Position numbers and translations under genes: made by a program. A DNA stretch of 64,000 nt from UBA1794 sp050946375 (lineage in GTDB: Bacteria; Bacteroidota; Bacteroidia; Bacteroidales; Bacteroidaceae). The stretch spans positions 1-64,000 of the forward strand of contig JBMNUT010000001.1 of the NCBI GenBank assembly GCA_050946375.1, given 5' to 3'. Position 1 is the first letter of the stretch. Every line of letters starts with the position of its first letter. The notes beneath the pieces were generated by a model. That model was not told the DNA's origin. It searched no databases and worked only from the letters and a program-made list of their open reading frames with translations. Below are positions 25,503-34,931 of this stretch, in pieces.

Positions 25503-28136
25503 ATGAGAAAAATCAGAATACCCCTCGCTCCCTTCCTCTTCCTGCTGGCCGCCCTGCTCGTCGGCAGCAGCATTCTGCCCATTCCCGCCGAGGCGTCGCC
25601 CGCAGCGCCCGGCCTGTTCCGGAAAAAGAAGAAGAAGGCAAACGCCCAGGCAGCCAAGGACTCCGCGGCCGACGCCTACACGAAAATCACCAAAGACGCA
25701 AGCGTAAAGAAAGGACTGTTCAGCGTCTACAAAAAGAAGGGGAGCTACTACTTCGAGATACCCGACTCGCTCATGGGGCGCGACATGCTCATCATCAACA
25801 AACTGCAGCGCGTTCCCGACCGGCTGGGCCGCGTGCAGGCCAACCGGGGCGTCAACTTTCAGGAACAGATGGTGCGCTTCGAGCTGGACGAAGAGAGCAA
25901 AAAACTGCGCGTGCGGCAAGTAGAGGTAGAACCCGTCGTGCCCGACAGCGACGCCATAGCCCGCTCCGTGCGCGACAACTATCTCCCGCCGCTCATTCAG
26001 ACGCTCAATGTGGAAGCCTGGAGCAAGGATTCCTCCTCCGTCCTTGTCAAGGTCGACAACCTTTACAACGGGGCATCGACCAGCTTCACCGACCTTTTCC
26101 GGAGTCTCGGCAAGAGCTTTACGTGCAACCGCGAGCTCTCGCGCATCATCCGCATCGAGGCTTTTCCCAACAACATCATCGCCTACTCCGAACTGTCGGG
26201 CAGGGGTTCCGGCGTGAACGACGGTGCAGACATCACCGTAGAGGTAAGCTCCTCGCTCGTACTCCTGCCGCAAACCCCGATGCGCCCCCGCGCCAGCGAC
26301 CCGCGCATCGGCTATTTCCTCGTCGAACGCCCCTGCTATTCCGACGCGCAGCAAAAGGCCGGACGCAAACACTACCTCACCCGCTGGCGGCTGGAACCTA
26401 AGCCCGGCACGGAAATCGCCTACCTCAACGGCGAACTGGTAGAGCCCCTCAAACCGATAGTCTTCTACATCGACCCCGCAACCCCCGCACAGTGGCGGCC
26501 CTACATCTGCAAGGGCATAGAAGACTGGCAGCAGGCATTCGAAAAAGCAGGCTTCAAAAACGCCATCCGCGCCGTCGTCCTCTCCGACAGCACGGCAGCC
26601 GCTGCCGACGATGCCTCTACGGCAACCGTCACCTACACCGCATCCACCACGTCGAACGCCATGGGCCCCTCCACCTGCGACCCGCGCTCGGGCGAAATAC
26701 TGGATGCCGACATCATCTGGTGGCACAACGTAATGCACATACTCAAGCAGTGGCTCACGGTGCAAACCGCAGCAGTCGACCCCGCGGCACGCCAGCCCAT
26801 CCTGCCCGACACGCTCATGGGCGCGGCCATACGCTTTGTGGCCTGCCACGAAACCGGCCACTCGCTGGGACTGAGGCACAACATGCGCGCCTCGTCGGCC
26901 ATACCGACCGACTCGCTCCGCAGCCCCTCGTTTACCAAAAGGTTCAACGCCACGGCCTCATCCATCATGGACTATGCCCGCTTTAACTACGTGGCCCAAC
27001 CCGGCGACGGCGTAAGTCCCGCCCATCTGATACCGCACATCGGCCCCTACGACCTGTATGCCATCGAGTACGGCTACCGCTGGTTCGGCCCCATCACGCA
27101 AGAGCTGGAGCAGAAAGCCCTTCAGCAAATCATCGACCGCCACCACGGACCGCTCTACGAGTACTGCGGGGAGCAACCCATGTACACAGCCGTCGACCCG
27201 CGCGGCCTCAGCGAAGACCTGGGCGACGACCCGGTGAAATCGGCCCGACTGGGAGTGGAAAACCTCAAGCGCATAGCACCCCGCATCCTCGAGTGGAGCT
27301 ACACCGGCGCAAAAGACCAGACCTACGAAGACGCCTCCGACCTGTTTTCGTCCGTAATCGGGCAGTGGAACAACTACACATACCACGTACTGGCCAACGT
27401 AGGCGGACTATATATAGATAATGTGATGCCCGCCGACGGGAGACGGGGCTTCCACTTCGTGCCCCGAGAGCGGCAGGAACAAGCCGTAGGCTACCTGCTG
27501 GAAGAAGTCATGACCTACCCCGCATGGCTTTTCGACGCGCCGGTTTCGGAATATGCCTACATCGGTTACAGCGGCGACGACGGCGGAGCGGAACAAAGCC
27601 CCACGCTGTCCTACAAGAATCTGCTCACCAACCTGCTCCGAAACCTACTGGCACCGGAGCGCATGACCCGCATGCTCGAAAACGAACGGCTGAACGGCGC
27701 GGAGGCATTCACTGCCGAAGAACTGCTCGACAAGCTGCACGAAAAGATATTCCAACCGACGGAACGCGGAACCTCGCCCGACGCCATGGAACGCAACCTG
27801 CAGAAACTCTTTACGGAGACGCTCATCGACGGCTCAGTCAGAAGCCTGAACAACGCCAACGGCCGCAACCTCCAGCCGACGTCCCCTACCCCCGCTGCCG
27901 AAACGCTGCCCTGCAGTACGCTCGAAACGGCAACCGGCGAGCGGAGCGGACTGCCCCGAACCGTGCACTTCTACAACAACATTACGGAACGCACCTCGGA
28001 CGTCATCTCCCTGAAGATAGGCAAACTGCAGCGCATCCGCAAGCTCCTCAAGTCGAGAGCCGCAACGGGCAACCGCACGACCCGCGCCCACTATCAGGAC
28101 CTGCTCCTGCGCATCGACCGCGCCCTCGAGCCGTAA
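25503..28136 (+). CDS. Large secreted zinc metalloprotease (DUF5117/DUF4953 type)
   Basis: 877 aa from the ATG at 25503. The open frame reaches back to 25338, but that part is repeat and promoter. A signal peptide (FLFLLAALLVGSS...PAEAS) is followed by a Lys-rich stretch. The zinc site is HETGHSLGLRH (449-459), the extended HExxHxxGxxH of metzincins, with a downstream SIMDYARFNY Met-turn-like block. The architecture is that of the zinc-dependent metalloproteases of ~800-900 aa common in Bacteroidota. The substrate is unknown and secretion to the periplasm or outside is likely. There is no T9SS sorting domain at the C-terminus. Confidence 0.88.
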   Translation: MRKIRIPLAPFLFLLAALLVGSSILPIPAEASPAAPGLFRKKKKKANAQAAKDSAADAYTKITKDASVKKGLFSVYKKKGSYYFEIPDSLMGRDMLIINKLQRVPDRLGRVQANRGVNFQEQMVRFELDEESKKLRVRQVEVEPVVPDSDAIARSVRDNYLPPLIQTLNVEAWSKDSSSVLVKVDNLYNGASTSFTDLFRSLGKSFTCNRELSRIIRIEAFPNNIIAYSELSGRGSGVNDGADITVEVSSSLVLLPQTPMRPRASDPRIGYFLVERPCYSDAQQKAGRKHYLTRWRLEPKPGTEIAYLNGELVEPLKPIVFYIDPATPAQWRPYICKGIEDWQQAFEKAGFKNAIRAVVLSDSTAAAADDASTATVTYTASTTSNAMGPSTCDPRSGEILDADIIWWHNVMHILKQWLTVQTAAVDPAARQPILPDTLMGAAIRFVACHETGHSLGLRHNMRASSAIPTDSLRSPSFTKRFNATASSIMDYARFNYVAQPGDGVSPAHLIPHIGPYDLYAIEYGYRWFGPITQELEQKALQQIIDRHHGPLYEYCGEQPMYTAVDPRGLSEDLGDDPVKSARLGVENLKRIAPRILEWSYTGAKDQTYEDASDLFSSVIGQWNNYTYHVLANVGGLYIDNVMPADGRRGFHFVPRERQEQAVGYLLEEVMTYPAWLFDAPVSEYAYIGYSGDDGGAEQSPTLSYKNLLTNLLRNLLAPERMTRMLENERLNGAEAFTAEELLDKLHEKIFQPTERGTSPDAMERNLQKLFTETLIDGSVRSLNNANGRNLQPTSPTPAAETLPCSTLETATGERSGLPRTVHFYNNITERTSDVISLKIGKLQRIRKLLKSRAATGNRTTRAHYQDLLLRIDRALEP

Positions 28137-28138
28137 CA

Positions 28139-28210
28139 GCAAAAAAGCGGCAGCACCTTCCGGCAAAAGCGGCAGCACTTTTCCCGAAAAGTCCCGCAAC
28201 TTCCGCTCGC
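28139..28210 (+). repeat. Dispersed short repeat cluster
   Basis: Begins immediately after the metalloprotease stop codon. Units read GCGGCAGCACCTTCCGG, GCGGCAGCACTTTTCCCG and CCCGCAACTTCCG; this is the GCGGC variant of the family in plus orientation. Confidence 0.7.
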
Positions 28211-28250
28211 GAGTGCCGCCCCCGTCCGCACGGCGCAGGGCAACCCCCAT

Positions 28251-28292
28251 AAAGGCGATGCCCCGCGAATCACTTCGCAGGGCATCGCCTTT
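28251..28292. terminator. Strong hairpin terminator
   Basis: Perfect 12-bp stem AAAGGCGATGCC (28251-28262) / GGCATCGCCTTT (28281-28292), extended by CGCGAA/TTCGC in the loop. It ends the metalloprotease transcript, and also any leftward transcript from the promoter-like pair at 28362. Confidence 0.75.
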
Positions 28293-28361
28293 CATACTAA
28301 CATTTGTGTGGTCTTTATCTTTACTTTGTGGCTTATATGATTTATGTTCTTCTTACGGTTG

Positions 28362-28392
28362 CAAAGATACGGCCGCTTTCCTGCCCCCACAA
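28362..28392 (-). promoter_or_regulatory. Orphan leftward promoter-like sequence
   Basis: On the minus strand TTG (28390-28392), 20 bp, TATCTTTG (28362-28369). No gene starts within reach. A transcript would run into the hairpin after ~100 nt. Confidence 0.4.
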
Positions 28393-28410
28393 TCCCACTT
28401 TTTAGGTATT
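28391..28410. promoter_or_regulatory. Candidate operator site upstream of thrA
   Basis: AATCCCACTTTTTAGGTATT, matching the 20-bp motif seen upstream of the iron operon and enolase. It lies 69 bp before the thrA -7 box. Confidence 0.5.
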
Positions 28411-28479
28411 CTGCGCAGGCCAAACTAAAAAGGAATAGGTATAAAAAGGAAAAACGTTACCGAAATTAAGACAAATTCG

Positions 28480-28487
28480 TACCTTTG
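28480..28487 (+). promoter_or_regulatory. -7 box of the threonine operon
   Basis: TACCTTTG, 29 bp before the start codon. Only a weak -33 (GTTAC). Confidence 0.6.
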
Positions 28488-28516
28488 CGGCGTTTAGCAC
28501 TATTTATTTGGCAGAA

Positions 28517-30952
28517 ATGAAAGTAATGAAATTCGGCGGAACATCCGTAGGTTCCGTGAAGAGCATTTTAAATGTCAAGCAAATAGTCGAGGCATGTGAC
28601 GAGCAAGTCATAGTAGTCGTATCTGCTCTCGGTGGCATTACCGACCAACTGCTCAGCACCGCTCGTATGGCAGCGGCAGGCGATAGAGGCTACGAGACTG
28701 GCTTTCAGCACATACTCGACCGGCATATTGACATGATCGAAGAAGTGATTCCCGACGGGGAGTCCAAGTCAAAACTGGAAATGACCGTAAGTTCCCTGCT
28801 GGGCGAGCTGCGCAACATTTTCCAAGGCGTCTCGTTAATCCGGGATCTCTCGCCCAAAACCTCAGACACGATAGTCAGTTACGGCGAAAGACTCTCCTCG
28901 CTCATCTGTGCGACGCTCATTCGCGGCGCCGTGTGGTATGACTCCCGGAAATTCATCAAGACCGAACAGAAATTCTCCCGGCACTTGCTGGATGCCGACC
29001 TCACGAACCAGCTGATTCGGCGTACCTTCCGCGAGATTCCCCAAGTGGCCATCGTGCCGGGCTTCATAGCCTCGGACAAAAGCAGCGGCGAAGTCAGCAA
29101 CCTCGGGCGGGGCGGCTCGGACTATACGGCAGCCATACTGGCCGCCGCGCTGGATGCTTCCAGCCTGGAGATATGGACTGACGTCGACGGGTTTATGACC
29201 GCTGACCCAAAGGTCATCAGCGCTGCCTATCCCATTGCGGAACTTACCTACGTGGAAGCCATGGAATTGTGCAACTTCGGGGCGAAAGTCATCTATCCTC
29301 CTACCATTTATCCCGTATGCCACAAGAACATTCCCATACGGGTGAAGAACACTTTCAACCCCGAGGCGCGCGGAACGCTCATTGTGCAGGACCGGACCGA
29401 ACCGGAGAGCAAGCCCATCAAAGGAATCTCCTCCATTAACGACACATGCCTCATCAACGTCCGCGGACTGGGCATGGTGGGCGTAATCGGAATAAACCGC
29501 CGAATTTTCACTTCCCTTGCCGAAAACGGCATCAGCGTATTCCTCGTTTCACAGGCTTCCTCGGAGAACAGCACCTCAATTGGCGTGAAATCGAGCGACG
29601 CCGCCCTGGCTTGCGACGTACTCAACGAGGAGTTTGCCAAAGAAATCGAGCGGGGCGACATGTATCCCATGTACGCCGAGCGCGGACTGGCTACGGTGGC
29701 CGTCGTCGGAGAGAATATGCGCCACACGCCCGGCATTGCCGGAAAACTCTTCGGCACGCTGGGCCGAAACGGAATCAACGTAATAGCCTGCGCACAAGGT
29801 GCCTCGGAAACAAACATTTCCTTTGTGGTCGACGCCAACTTCCTGCGCAAAACGCTGAACGTCATACATGACTCTTTCTTCCTTTCGGAGTACAAAGTGC
29901 TGAATGTCTTTGTCTGTGGAAAAGGAACGGTAGGCGATAGTCTGCTTCACCAGATAGAACACCAGCAAAACAAGCTGATGAAAGAAGACGGGCTCAAGCT
30001 GAATATCGTAGGAATTGCCGACAGTCACCGAATGCTCCTCTGCCGTGAGGGACTGGAGCTGGCGGGATATAAAAAAAGACTGGCGGAACAGGGAACACCC
30101 GGCACGGTAAAAGACTTATGCGAAGGCATTATCAAGATGAACATCTTCAACTCCGTCTTCGTAGACTGTACGGCCAGCGAGGAAATCGCCGCATGCTACA
30201 AGCTGTTGCTGCAGCACAACGTGTCCGTAGTGGCAGCCAACAAGATTGCCGCTTCGTCCGCTTACGAATACTATGCCGAGCTGAAGTCCATCGCACGCCA
30301 GCGTGGCGTAAAATATCTCTTCGAGACAAACGTAGGAGCAGGCTTGCCCATCATCAATACCATCAATGACTTAATACACAGCGGCGACCGCATTTTGAAA
30401 ATAGAAGCCGTACTGAGCGGCACACTGAACTACATATTCAACACGCTGAGTGCCGACATTCCATTCAGCCGCGTAGTGCGTATGGCCCAGGAGTCCGGCT
30501 ATTCCGAGCCCGACCCGCGCATCGACCTGAGCGGGAAGGACGTGGTTCGCAAAATAGTCATCCTGGCCCGCGAAGCAGGATACCGCGTAGAAGTCGAAGA
30601 CGTGCAGGTGACTCCGTTCATTCCCAAGGAATTCTTTGAAGAAGACATCGACCGCTTCTGGGAAAAGCTCCCCACCCTCGATGCCGAATTCGAGGCACAG
30701 CGGCGCAAACTCGAAGCCGCACACCAGCGTTTGCGCTTCACCGCGCGGCTGGAGAACGGGAAAGTTTCCGTCGGACTGACCACCGTAAGCGAGCATCACC
30801 CCTTCTACGACCTGGAAGGAAGCAACAACATCATTCTCCTTACTACCGAACGTTACCACGAATACCCCCTCCTCATCCAGGGATACGGAGCCGGGGCCGG
30901 CGTTACTGCCGCCGGGGTATTTGCGGACATCATGAGCATAGCAAACATATAA
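28517..30952 (+). CDS. thrA: Bifunctional aspartokinase / homoserine dehydrogenase
   Basis: 811 aa from the ATG at 28517 (MKVMKFGGTSVGS). The aspartokinase domain (~1-290) has the KFGGTSVG nucleotide site and GRGGSDYTA. Two ACT regulatory domains follow (~310-455, for example ISSINDTCLINVRGLGMVG). The homoserine dehydrogenase part starts with the Rossmann motif VCGKGTVGDS and contains VVAANK and the GTLNYI block. It catalyses the first and third steps of the aspartate-to-threonine/methionine path and is normally inhibited by threonine. It is first of an operon with apgM-like and thrC genes. Confidence 0.97.
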   Translation: MKVMKFGGTSVGSVKSILNVKQIVEACDEQVIVVVSALGGITDQLLSTARMAAAGDRGYETGFQHILDRHIDMIEEVIPDGESKSKLEMTVSSLLGELRNIFQGVSLIRDLSPKTSDTIVSYGERLSSLICATLIRGAVWYDSRKFIKTEQKFSRHLLDADLTNQLIRRTFREIPQVAIVPGFIASDKSSGEVSNLGRGGSDYTAAILAAALDASSLEIWTDVDGFMTADPKVISAAYPIAELTYVEAMELCNFGAKVIYPPTIYPVCHKNIPIRVKNTFNPEARGTLIVQDRTEPESKPIKGISSINDTCLINVRGLGMVGVIGINRRIFTSLAENGISVFLVSQASSENSTSIGVKSSDAALACDVLNEEFAKEIERGDMYPMYAERGLATVAVVGENMRHTPGIAGKLFGTLGRNGINVIACAQGASETNISFVVDANFLRKTLNVIHDSFFLSEYKVLNVFVCGKGTVGDSLLHQIEHQQNKLMKEDGLKLNIVGIADSHRMLLCREGLELAGYKKRLAEQGTPGTVKDLCEGIIKMNIFNSVFVDCTASEEIAACYKLLLQHNVSVVAANKIAASSAYEYYAELKSIARQRGVKYLFETNVGAGLPIINTINDLIHSGDRILKIEAVLSGTLNYIFNTLSADIPFSRVVRMAQESGYSEPDPRIDLSGKDVVRKIVILAREAGYRVEVEDVQVTPFIPKEFFEEDIDRFWEKLPTLDAEFEAQRRKLEAAHQRLRFTARLENGKVSVGLTTVSEHHPFYDLEGSNNIILLTTERYHEYPLLIQGYGAGAGVTAAGVFADIMSIANI

Positions 30953-30960
30953 CCCCCGCC

Positions 30961-32178
30961 ATGAAACACATTATCGTACTGGGCGACGGGATGGCAGACC
31001 ATCCCCTCCCCGAGCTGGGCGGCAAGACGCTGCTCCAGGAAGCTCACACCCCTTGGATGGATCTGCTGGCCCGGAAAGGAAGAGTCGGCAGGCTCATCAC
31101 CGTACCCGCAGGCTTCCACCCCGGAAGCGAGGTAGCGAACATGTCCGTTCTCGGCTACGACTTGCCGTCCGTCTACGAAGGCCGCGGCGTACTGGAGGCT
31201 GCCAGCATGGGCATCGACCTCGCACCCGGCGAATTAGCCATGCGCTGCAACCTCATCTGCATTGAAGACGGACGAATCAAAAACCACTCGGCCGGACACA
31301 TCACCACCGAAGAAGCCGACGAACTCATACGCTTCCTCCAGGAAAAGCTGGGCAACGAGCGCATCCATTTCCATACGGGCATCCAATACAGACACCTGCT
31401 TGTCGTCAGCGGCGGCAGCAAAGACATAGAGACGACCCCGCCCCACGACGTACCGGGGCAGCCCTTCCGTCCGTTACTGGCAAGGCCGCTCAACGAAAGT
31501 GCCAAGGCTTTTGCCGATTTGCTCAATGACTTAATCCTGAAATCGCAGGCACTTTTGGAAGAACACCCCGTCAATCTCCGCCGTCAGGCTGCCGGAAAAG
31601 ACAAAGCCAACAGCATCTGGCCCTGGTCGCCCGGCTTCCGTCCCAAAATGGAGACCCTCTCCGCGCGCTTTCCCCAAGTCAAATCCGGCTCTGTCATATC
31701 CGCCGTCGACCTGATTCGCGGCATCGGCCGCTACGCGGGCCTGCGCAGCATCGAAGTAGAAGGGGCCACCGGACTGTACGACACGAACTACGAAGGAAAA
31801 GTCGCAGCCGCAATCGAAGCACTGCGGGGAGGCGACGACTTCGTCTTCCTGCATATTGAAGCAAGCGACGAAGCCGGACACGAGGGCGACGTGCAACTCA
31901 AAAAGCGAACCATCGAGAATCTCGACGCCCGCATCGTAGGCCCTTTGTACCAAACCCTCAGCCAGTGGCAGGACGAGCCGGTAGCCATCGCCGTACTGCC
32001 CGACCATCCCACGCCCTGCGCCCTGCGCACCCACGTGGCCGAACCCGTACCCTTCCTCATCTATTACCCGGGGATTGAGGCCGACAGCGTATCGGCATAC
32101 GACGAAATAAGCGCCGTGGAAGGAAGCTACGGGCTGATGAAAGAAGACGAATTTATACGTGAATTCATGAAACACTAA
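30961..32178 (+). CDS. apgM: ApgM-type phosphoglycerate mutase-like protein, candidate homoserine kinase analogue
   Basis: 405 aa, alkaline-phosphatase-superfamily 2,3-bisphosphoglycerate-independent phosphoglycerate mutase of the archaeal (ApgM) type. Metal-site blocks seen: VLGDGMADHP at the N-terminus, HIEASDEAGHEGD and VLPDHPTPC. It lies 8 bp after thrA and 24 bp before thrC. No thrB is present. In such thrA-apgM-thrC operons the protein has been proposed to supply the missing homoserine kinase step, and the context here fits that. The sequence alone cannot separate this from glycolytic mutase activity. Confidence 0.9.
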   Translation: MKHIIVLGDGMADHPLPELGGKTLLQEAHTPWMDLLARKGRVGRLITVPAGFHPGSEVANMSVLGYDLPSVYEGRGVLEAASMGIDLAPGELAMRCNLICIEDGRIKNHSAGHITTEEADELIRFLQEKLGNERIHFHTGIQYRHLLVVSGGSKDIETTPPHDVPGQPFRPLLARPLNESAKAFADLLNDLILKSQALLEEHPVNLRRQAAGKDKANSIWPWSPGFRPKMETLSARFPQVKSGSVISAVDLIRGIGRYAGLRSIEVEGATGLYDTNYEGKVAAAIEALRGGDDFVFLHIEASDEAGHEGDVQLKKRTIENLDARIVGPLYQTLSQWQDEPVAIAVLPDHPTPCALRTHVAEPVPFLIYYPGIEADSVSAYDEISAVEGSYGLMKEDEFIREFMKH

Positions 32179-32202
32179 CCACTTACCCCAAAAAGAAAAC
32201 CC

Positions 32203-33516
32203 ATGAAATATTATAGTACTCAGGGGCAAGCCCCGCTCGCCTCGCTGGAAGAGGCCGTAATACGCGGACTCGCACCCGACAAGGGCCTCTACATGCCCGA
32301 ACGCATCGAGACACTTCCTCAGGATTTCTTCGAGCATATCGAACAACTGTCCCTCGCCGACATCGCCTGCCGCGTAGCATCTGCCTTCTTCGGCGAGGAT
32401 GTTCCCGAAGAGGAGCTGCATCAACTCGTCCGCGACGCCTTGAATTTCGACATTCCGCTCGTCCCCGTCGCACCGTCTGTCTACAGCCTGGAACTCTTCC
32501 ACGGCCCTACTCTTGCATTCAAGGACGTAGGCGCGCGCTTCATGGCACGCCTGTTGGGCTACTTCATCCGCCGCCGTGGGGGAGACAAGGAAGTCAACGT
32601 GCTGGTTGCCACCAGCGGCGACACGGGAAGCGCCGTAGCCAACGGATTCCTCGGCGTAGAGGGAATACACGTATACGTACTGTATCCCAAGGGAAAGGTC
32701 AGCGAAATCCAGGAAAAGCAGTTCACCACACTGGGGCAAAACATTACGGCGCTGGAAATAGACGGCGTATTCGACGACTGCCAGGCACTGGTGAAAAGCG
32801 CATTTATGGACGCAGAACTGAACCAAAGCATGGAGTTGACCTCGGCCAACAGCATCAATGTGGCCCGCTTCCTGCCGCAGGCTTTCTACTATTTCTATGC
32901 CTATGCCCAACTCAAGCGGCAAGTCACCCCCGAAGAAGCCCATAATTGTGTCATCAGCGTACCCAGCGGAAACTTCGGAAACCTTACCGCAGGTCTGTTT
33001 GCCAAGCGAATGGGTTTGCCTGTCAAGCGCTTCATCGCCGCCAACAATGCCAACGATGTTTTCTTCAAATACCTGAAGACTTCCCGCTTCGAGCCCCAGG
33101 CCAGCATCCCGACAATTGCCAATGCCATGGACGTAGGGAACCCCAGTAACTTTGCACGCATCCTGGCCCTTTACGGCGACAGCCATAAGGCCATCAGCCG
33201 GGAGATTAGCGGAACGACGTACAGCGATGCCCAGATTGCCGAAACCATACGCAGCGTCTATGCCGAACACCACTACCTGCCCGACCCGCACGGGGCATGC
33301 GCCTACCGGGCCCTGACCGAGAATTTGCAACCCGGCGAGACGGGAATTTTCCTCGAGACGGCACATCCCGCCAAGTTCCAGCAAACCGTGGAGCACATCA
33401 TCGGTGCCCCGGTGCCCATTCCCGATAAACTGGCCGCTTTCATGGCACGCACTCCTCAACGCATCTCCCTGCCCAAGGACTTTGCCGACTTCAAGGCATT
33501 TCTCCTTGCGCAATAA
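32203..33516 (+). CDS. thrC: Threonine synthase
   Basis: 437 aa. PLP enzyme that turns O-phosphohomoserine into threonine. The PLP lysine is in GPTLAFKDVGARF (Lys107), with the phosphate-binding block ATSGDTGSAV and the N-terminal YYSTQGQAP typical of ThrC. It is the last biosynthetic gene of the thr operon; a glycosyltransferase gene follows after 17 bp and may be read from the same promoter. Confidence 0.96.
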   Translation: MKYYSTQGQAPLASLEEAVIRGLAPDKGLYMPERIETLPQDFFEHIEQLSLADIACRVASAFFGEDVPEEELHQLVRDALNFDIPLVPVAPSVYSLELFHGPTLAFKDVGARFMARLLGYFIRRRGGDKEVNVLVATSGDTGSAVANGFLGVEGIHVYVLYPKGKVSEIQEKQFTTLGQNITALEIDGVFDDCQALVKSAFMDAELNQSMELTSANSINVARFLPQAFYYFYAYAQLKRQVTPEEAHNCVISVPSGNFGNLTAGLFAKRMGLPVKRFIAANNANDVFFKYLKTSRFEPQASIPTIANAMDVGNPSNFARILALYGDSHKAISREISGTTYSDAQIAETIRSVYAEHHYLPDPHGACAYRALTENLQPGETGIFLETAHPAKFQQTVEHIIGAPVPIPDKLAAFMARTPQRISLPKDFADFKAFLLAQ

Positions 33517-33533
33517 CCTTTCGGACACTTGCC

Positions 33534-34514
33534 ATGCACATTCTGATTTACCTCGACAACCGTATTCCCGTCGCCACCTACGGCGGTACGGAACGCGTCA
33601 TGTGGTATCTCGGCAAAGAGCTTAGCCAACTGGGACACACCGTCACCTATCTCTGCCATCCAGGCTCCACTTGCCCCTTCGCCACTGTCATACCGCACGA
33701 CCCGGCCAAGCCGTTCGACGAGCAAATACCCGCCGATGTCGACGTTATCCACTTCAACAACGGCACGCTCGGGAAGCTCCGGAAGCCCTATATCGTCACA
33801 CATCATGGCAATTTCCTCCATGGCGAACTCGACCGGAACAGCGTATTCGTTTCCCGAAACCATGCCCGGCGCTACGGAAGCGAGTCGTATGTGTACAACG
33901 GCCTCGACTGGAATGACTACGGGCCGGTCGATCTCGACGCACCGCGCACCTACTTCCACTTCCTGGGTAAGGCTGCCTGGCGCATCAAGAACGTGCAGGG
34001 CGCTATCGACGTAGTCCGCAATCTGCCCGGAGAGAGGCTCTTTGTACTCGGAGGATACCGCCTTAACTTCAAAATGGGCTTCCGCTTCACCCTCACCCCC
34101 AAGGCGCGCTTCAAGGGCATGGTGGGCGGAGCCGAGAAAAACGCCTACCTCCAGCACTCCAAAGGCCTCATCTTCCCCGTCAAGTGGGACGAGCCTTTCG
34201 GACTGGCCATCGTCGAGAGTCTCTACTTCGGAGCGCCCGTCTTCGGCACCCCCTACGGCTCACTGCCCGAACTCGTGCCGCCCAGCGTCGGTTTCCTCAC
34301 CAACAGCGCCGCCAAAATGATTGCCCACTTGCGCAATCATCCGGTGTATTCACCCAAGACCTGCCACGAATGGGCGCGCGACCACTTCAACGCACGCGTC
34401 ATGGCGCAGGCCTATCTGAAGAAATATCAGCAGGTCATCGACGGACAGCCGCTCAATCCTCAACATCCCCATGCCCTGACTCCCGACAAGAAGCGGGAAT
34501 GGCTCAAAGGATAG
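33534..34514 (+). CDS. GT4-family glycosyltransferase
   Basis: 326 aa. Starts MHILIYLDNRIPVATYGGTERV, the N-terminal Rossmann entry of GT4 enzymes, and has the C-terminal block PVKWDEPFGLAIVESLYFG with the EPFG...E retaining-transferase signature. The middle region is shorter than usual for GT4 (~370-400 aa). Donor and acceptor cannot be told. Placement behind thrC is probably read-through rather than functional. It ends at a hairpin (34554-34590). Confidence 0.88.
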   Translation: MHILIYLDNRIPVATYGGTERVMWYLGKELSQLGHTVTYLCHPGSTCPFATVIPHDPAKPFDEQIPADVDVIHFNNGTLGKLRKPYIVTHHGNFLHGELDRNSVFVSRNHARRYGSESYVYNGLDWNDYGPVDLDAPRTYFHFLGKAAWRIKNVQGAIDVVRNLPGERLFVLGGYRLNFKMGFRFTLTPKARFKGMVGGAEKNAYLQHSKGLIFPVKWDEPFGLAIVESLYFGAPVFGTPYGSLPELVPPSVGFLTNSAAKMIAHLRNHPVYSPKTCHEWARDHFNARVMAQAYLKKYQQVIDGQPLNPQHPHALTPDKKREWLKG

Positions 34515-34553
34515 CGCCTCCCGTCCCCGCCGGACTCCCCGCACGAATACACG

Positions 34554-34590
34554 ATTCCCCCGCCGCTCCTCACTGGAACGACGGGGGAAT
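34554..34590 (+). terminator. Terminator after the glycosyltransferase
   Basis: ATTCCCCCG (34554-34562) pairs with CGGGGGAAT (34582-34590), followed by GCTTATATT. Confidence 0.7.
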
Positions 34591-34733
34591 GCTTATATTG
34601 CAAACAGCGGAATCCGACAAAAGCGCCTCTGCACGAATCAAACGGTGAGAGGGAAAAAGTAACAAATGACTGCCTCCCTTTTTTCGCCGTACCGCGGCCT
34701 GCCATACAGGGAATCAGTACTTTCGCGGAAAAC

Positions 34734-34800
34734 AGGCAAGGCTTTTTATAAAAACATGCAAGACTTTTCGGAAAAAGTTGCAAGACTTTCTCCGCACTCC
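34734..34800 (+). repeat. Dispersed short repeat cluster, three forward units
   Basis: Units begin GCAAGGC at 34736, GCAAGAC at 34758 and GCAAGAC at 34780. The 22-bp spacing is exact. Centres are TTTTTATAAAAA, TTTTCGGAAAAA and TTTCTCC. It is one of the cleanest copies. Confidence 0.85.
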
Positions 34801-34851
34801 TCTGCCCCGACATCCGGACGGTGACGGTGCTTCTGACTTCCTACGCTCCAC

Positions 34852-34887
34852 AAAAAAAGGCAACGGCTGCCGCATGCAACCGTTGCC
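34852..34887 (-). terminator. Terminator of the GH51 gene
   Basis: GGCAACGG (34859-34866) pairs with CCGTTGCC (34880-34887). The AAAAAAA to its left gives the T run on the minus strand. Confidence 0.8.
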
Positions 34888-34931
34888 CATATAGTCAGAG
34901 GCGGACTACGCCGCCGCAAACCGACGCCGAC

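Larger units (their letters stand above)
28137..28516. other. 380-bp intergenic region between metalloprotease and thrA
   Basis: Holds, in order, a repeat cluster (28139-28210), a strong hairpin (28251-28292), a minus-strand promoter-like pair (28362-28392) with no gene behind it, one copy of the 20-bp operator motif (28391-28410) and the thrA -7 box (28480-28487). I see no real ORF. Confidence 0.6.
34515..34931. other. 417-bp convergent intergenic region
   Basis: Contains a terminator for the plus-strand operon, a repeat cluster (34734-34800) and a terminator for the minus-strand arabinofuranosidase gene. No coding or RNA gene is recognisable. Confidence 0.65.

Noticed and set aside
27834..28295. 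153-codon minus-strand frame starting beside the orphan promoter
   Set aside because: Most of it is antisense to the metalloprotease and it runs through the repeat and the hairpin; there is no family similarity I can see.
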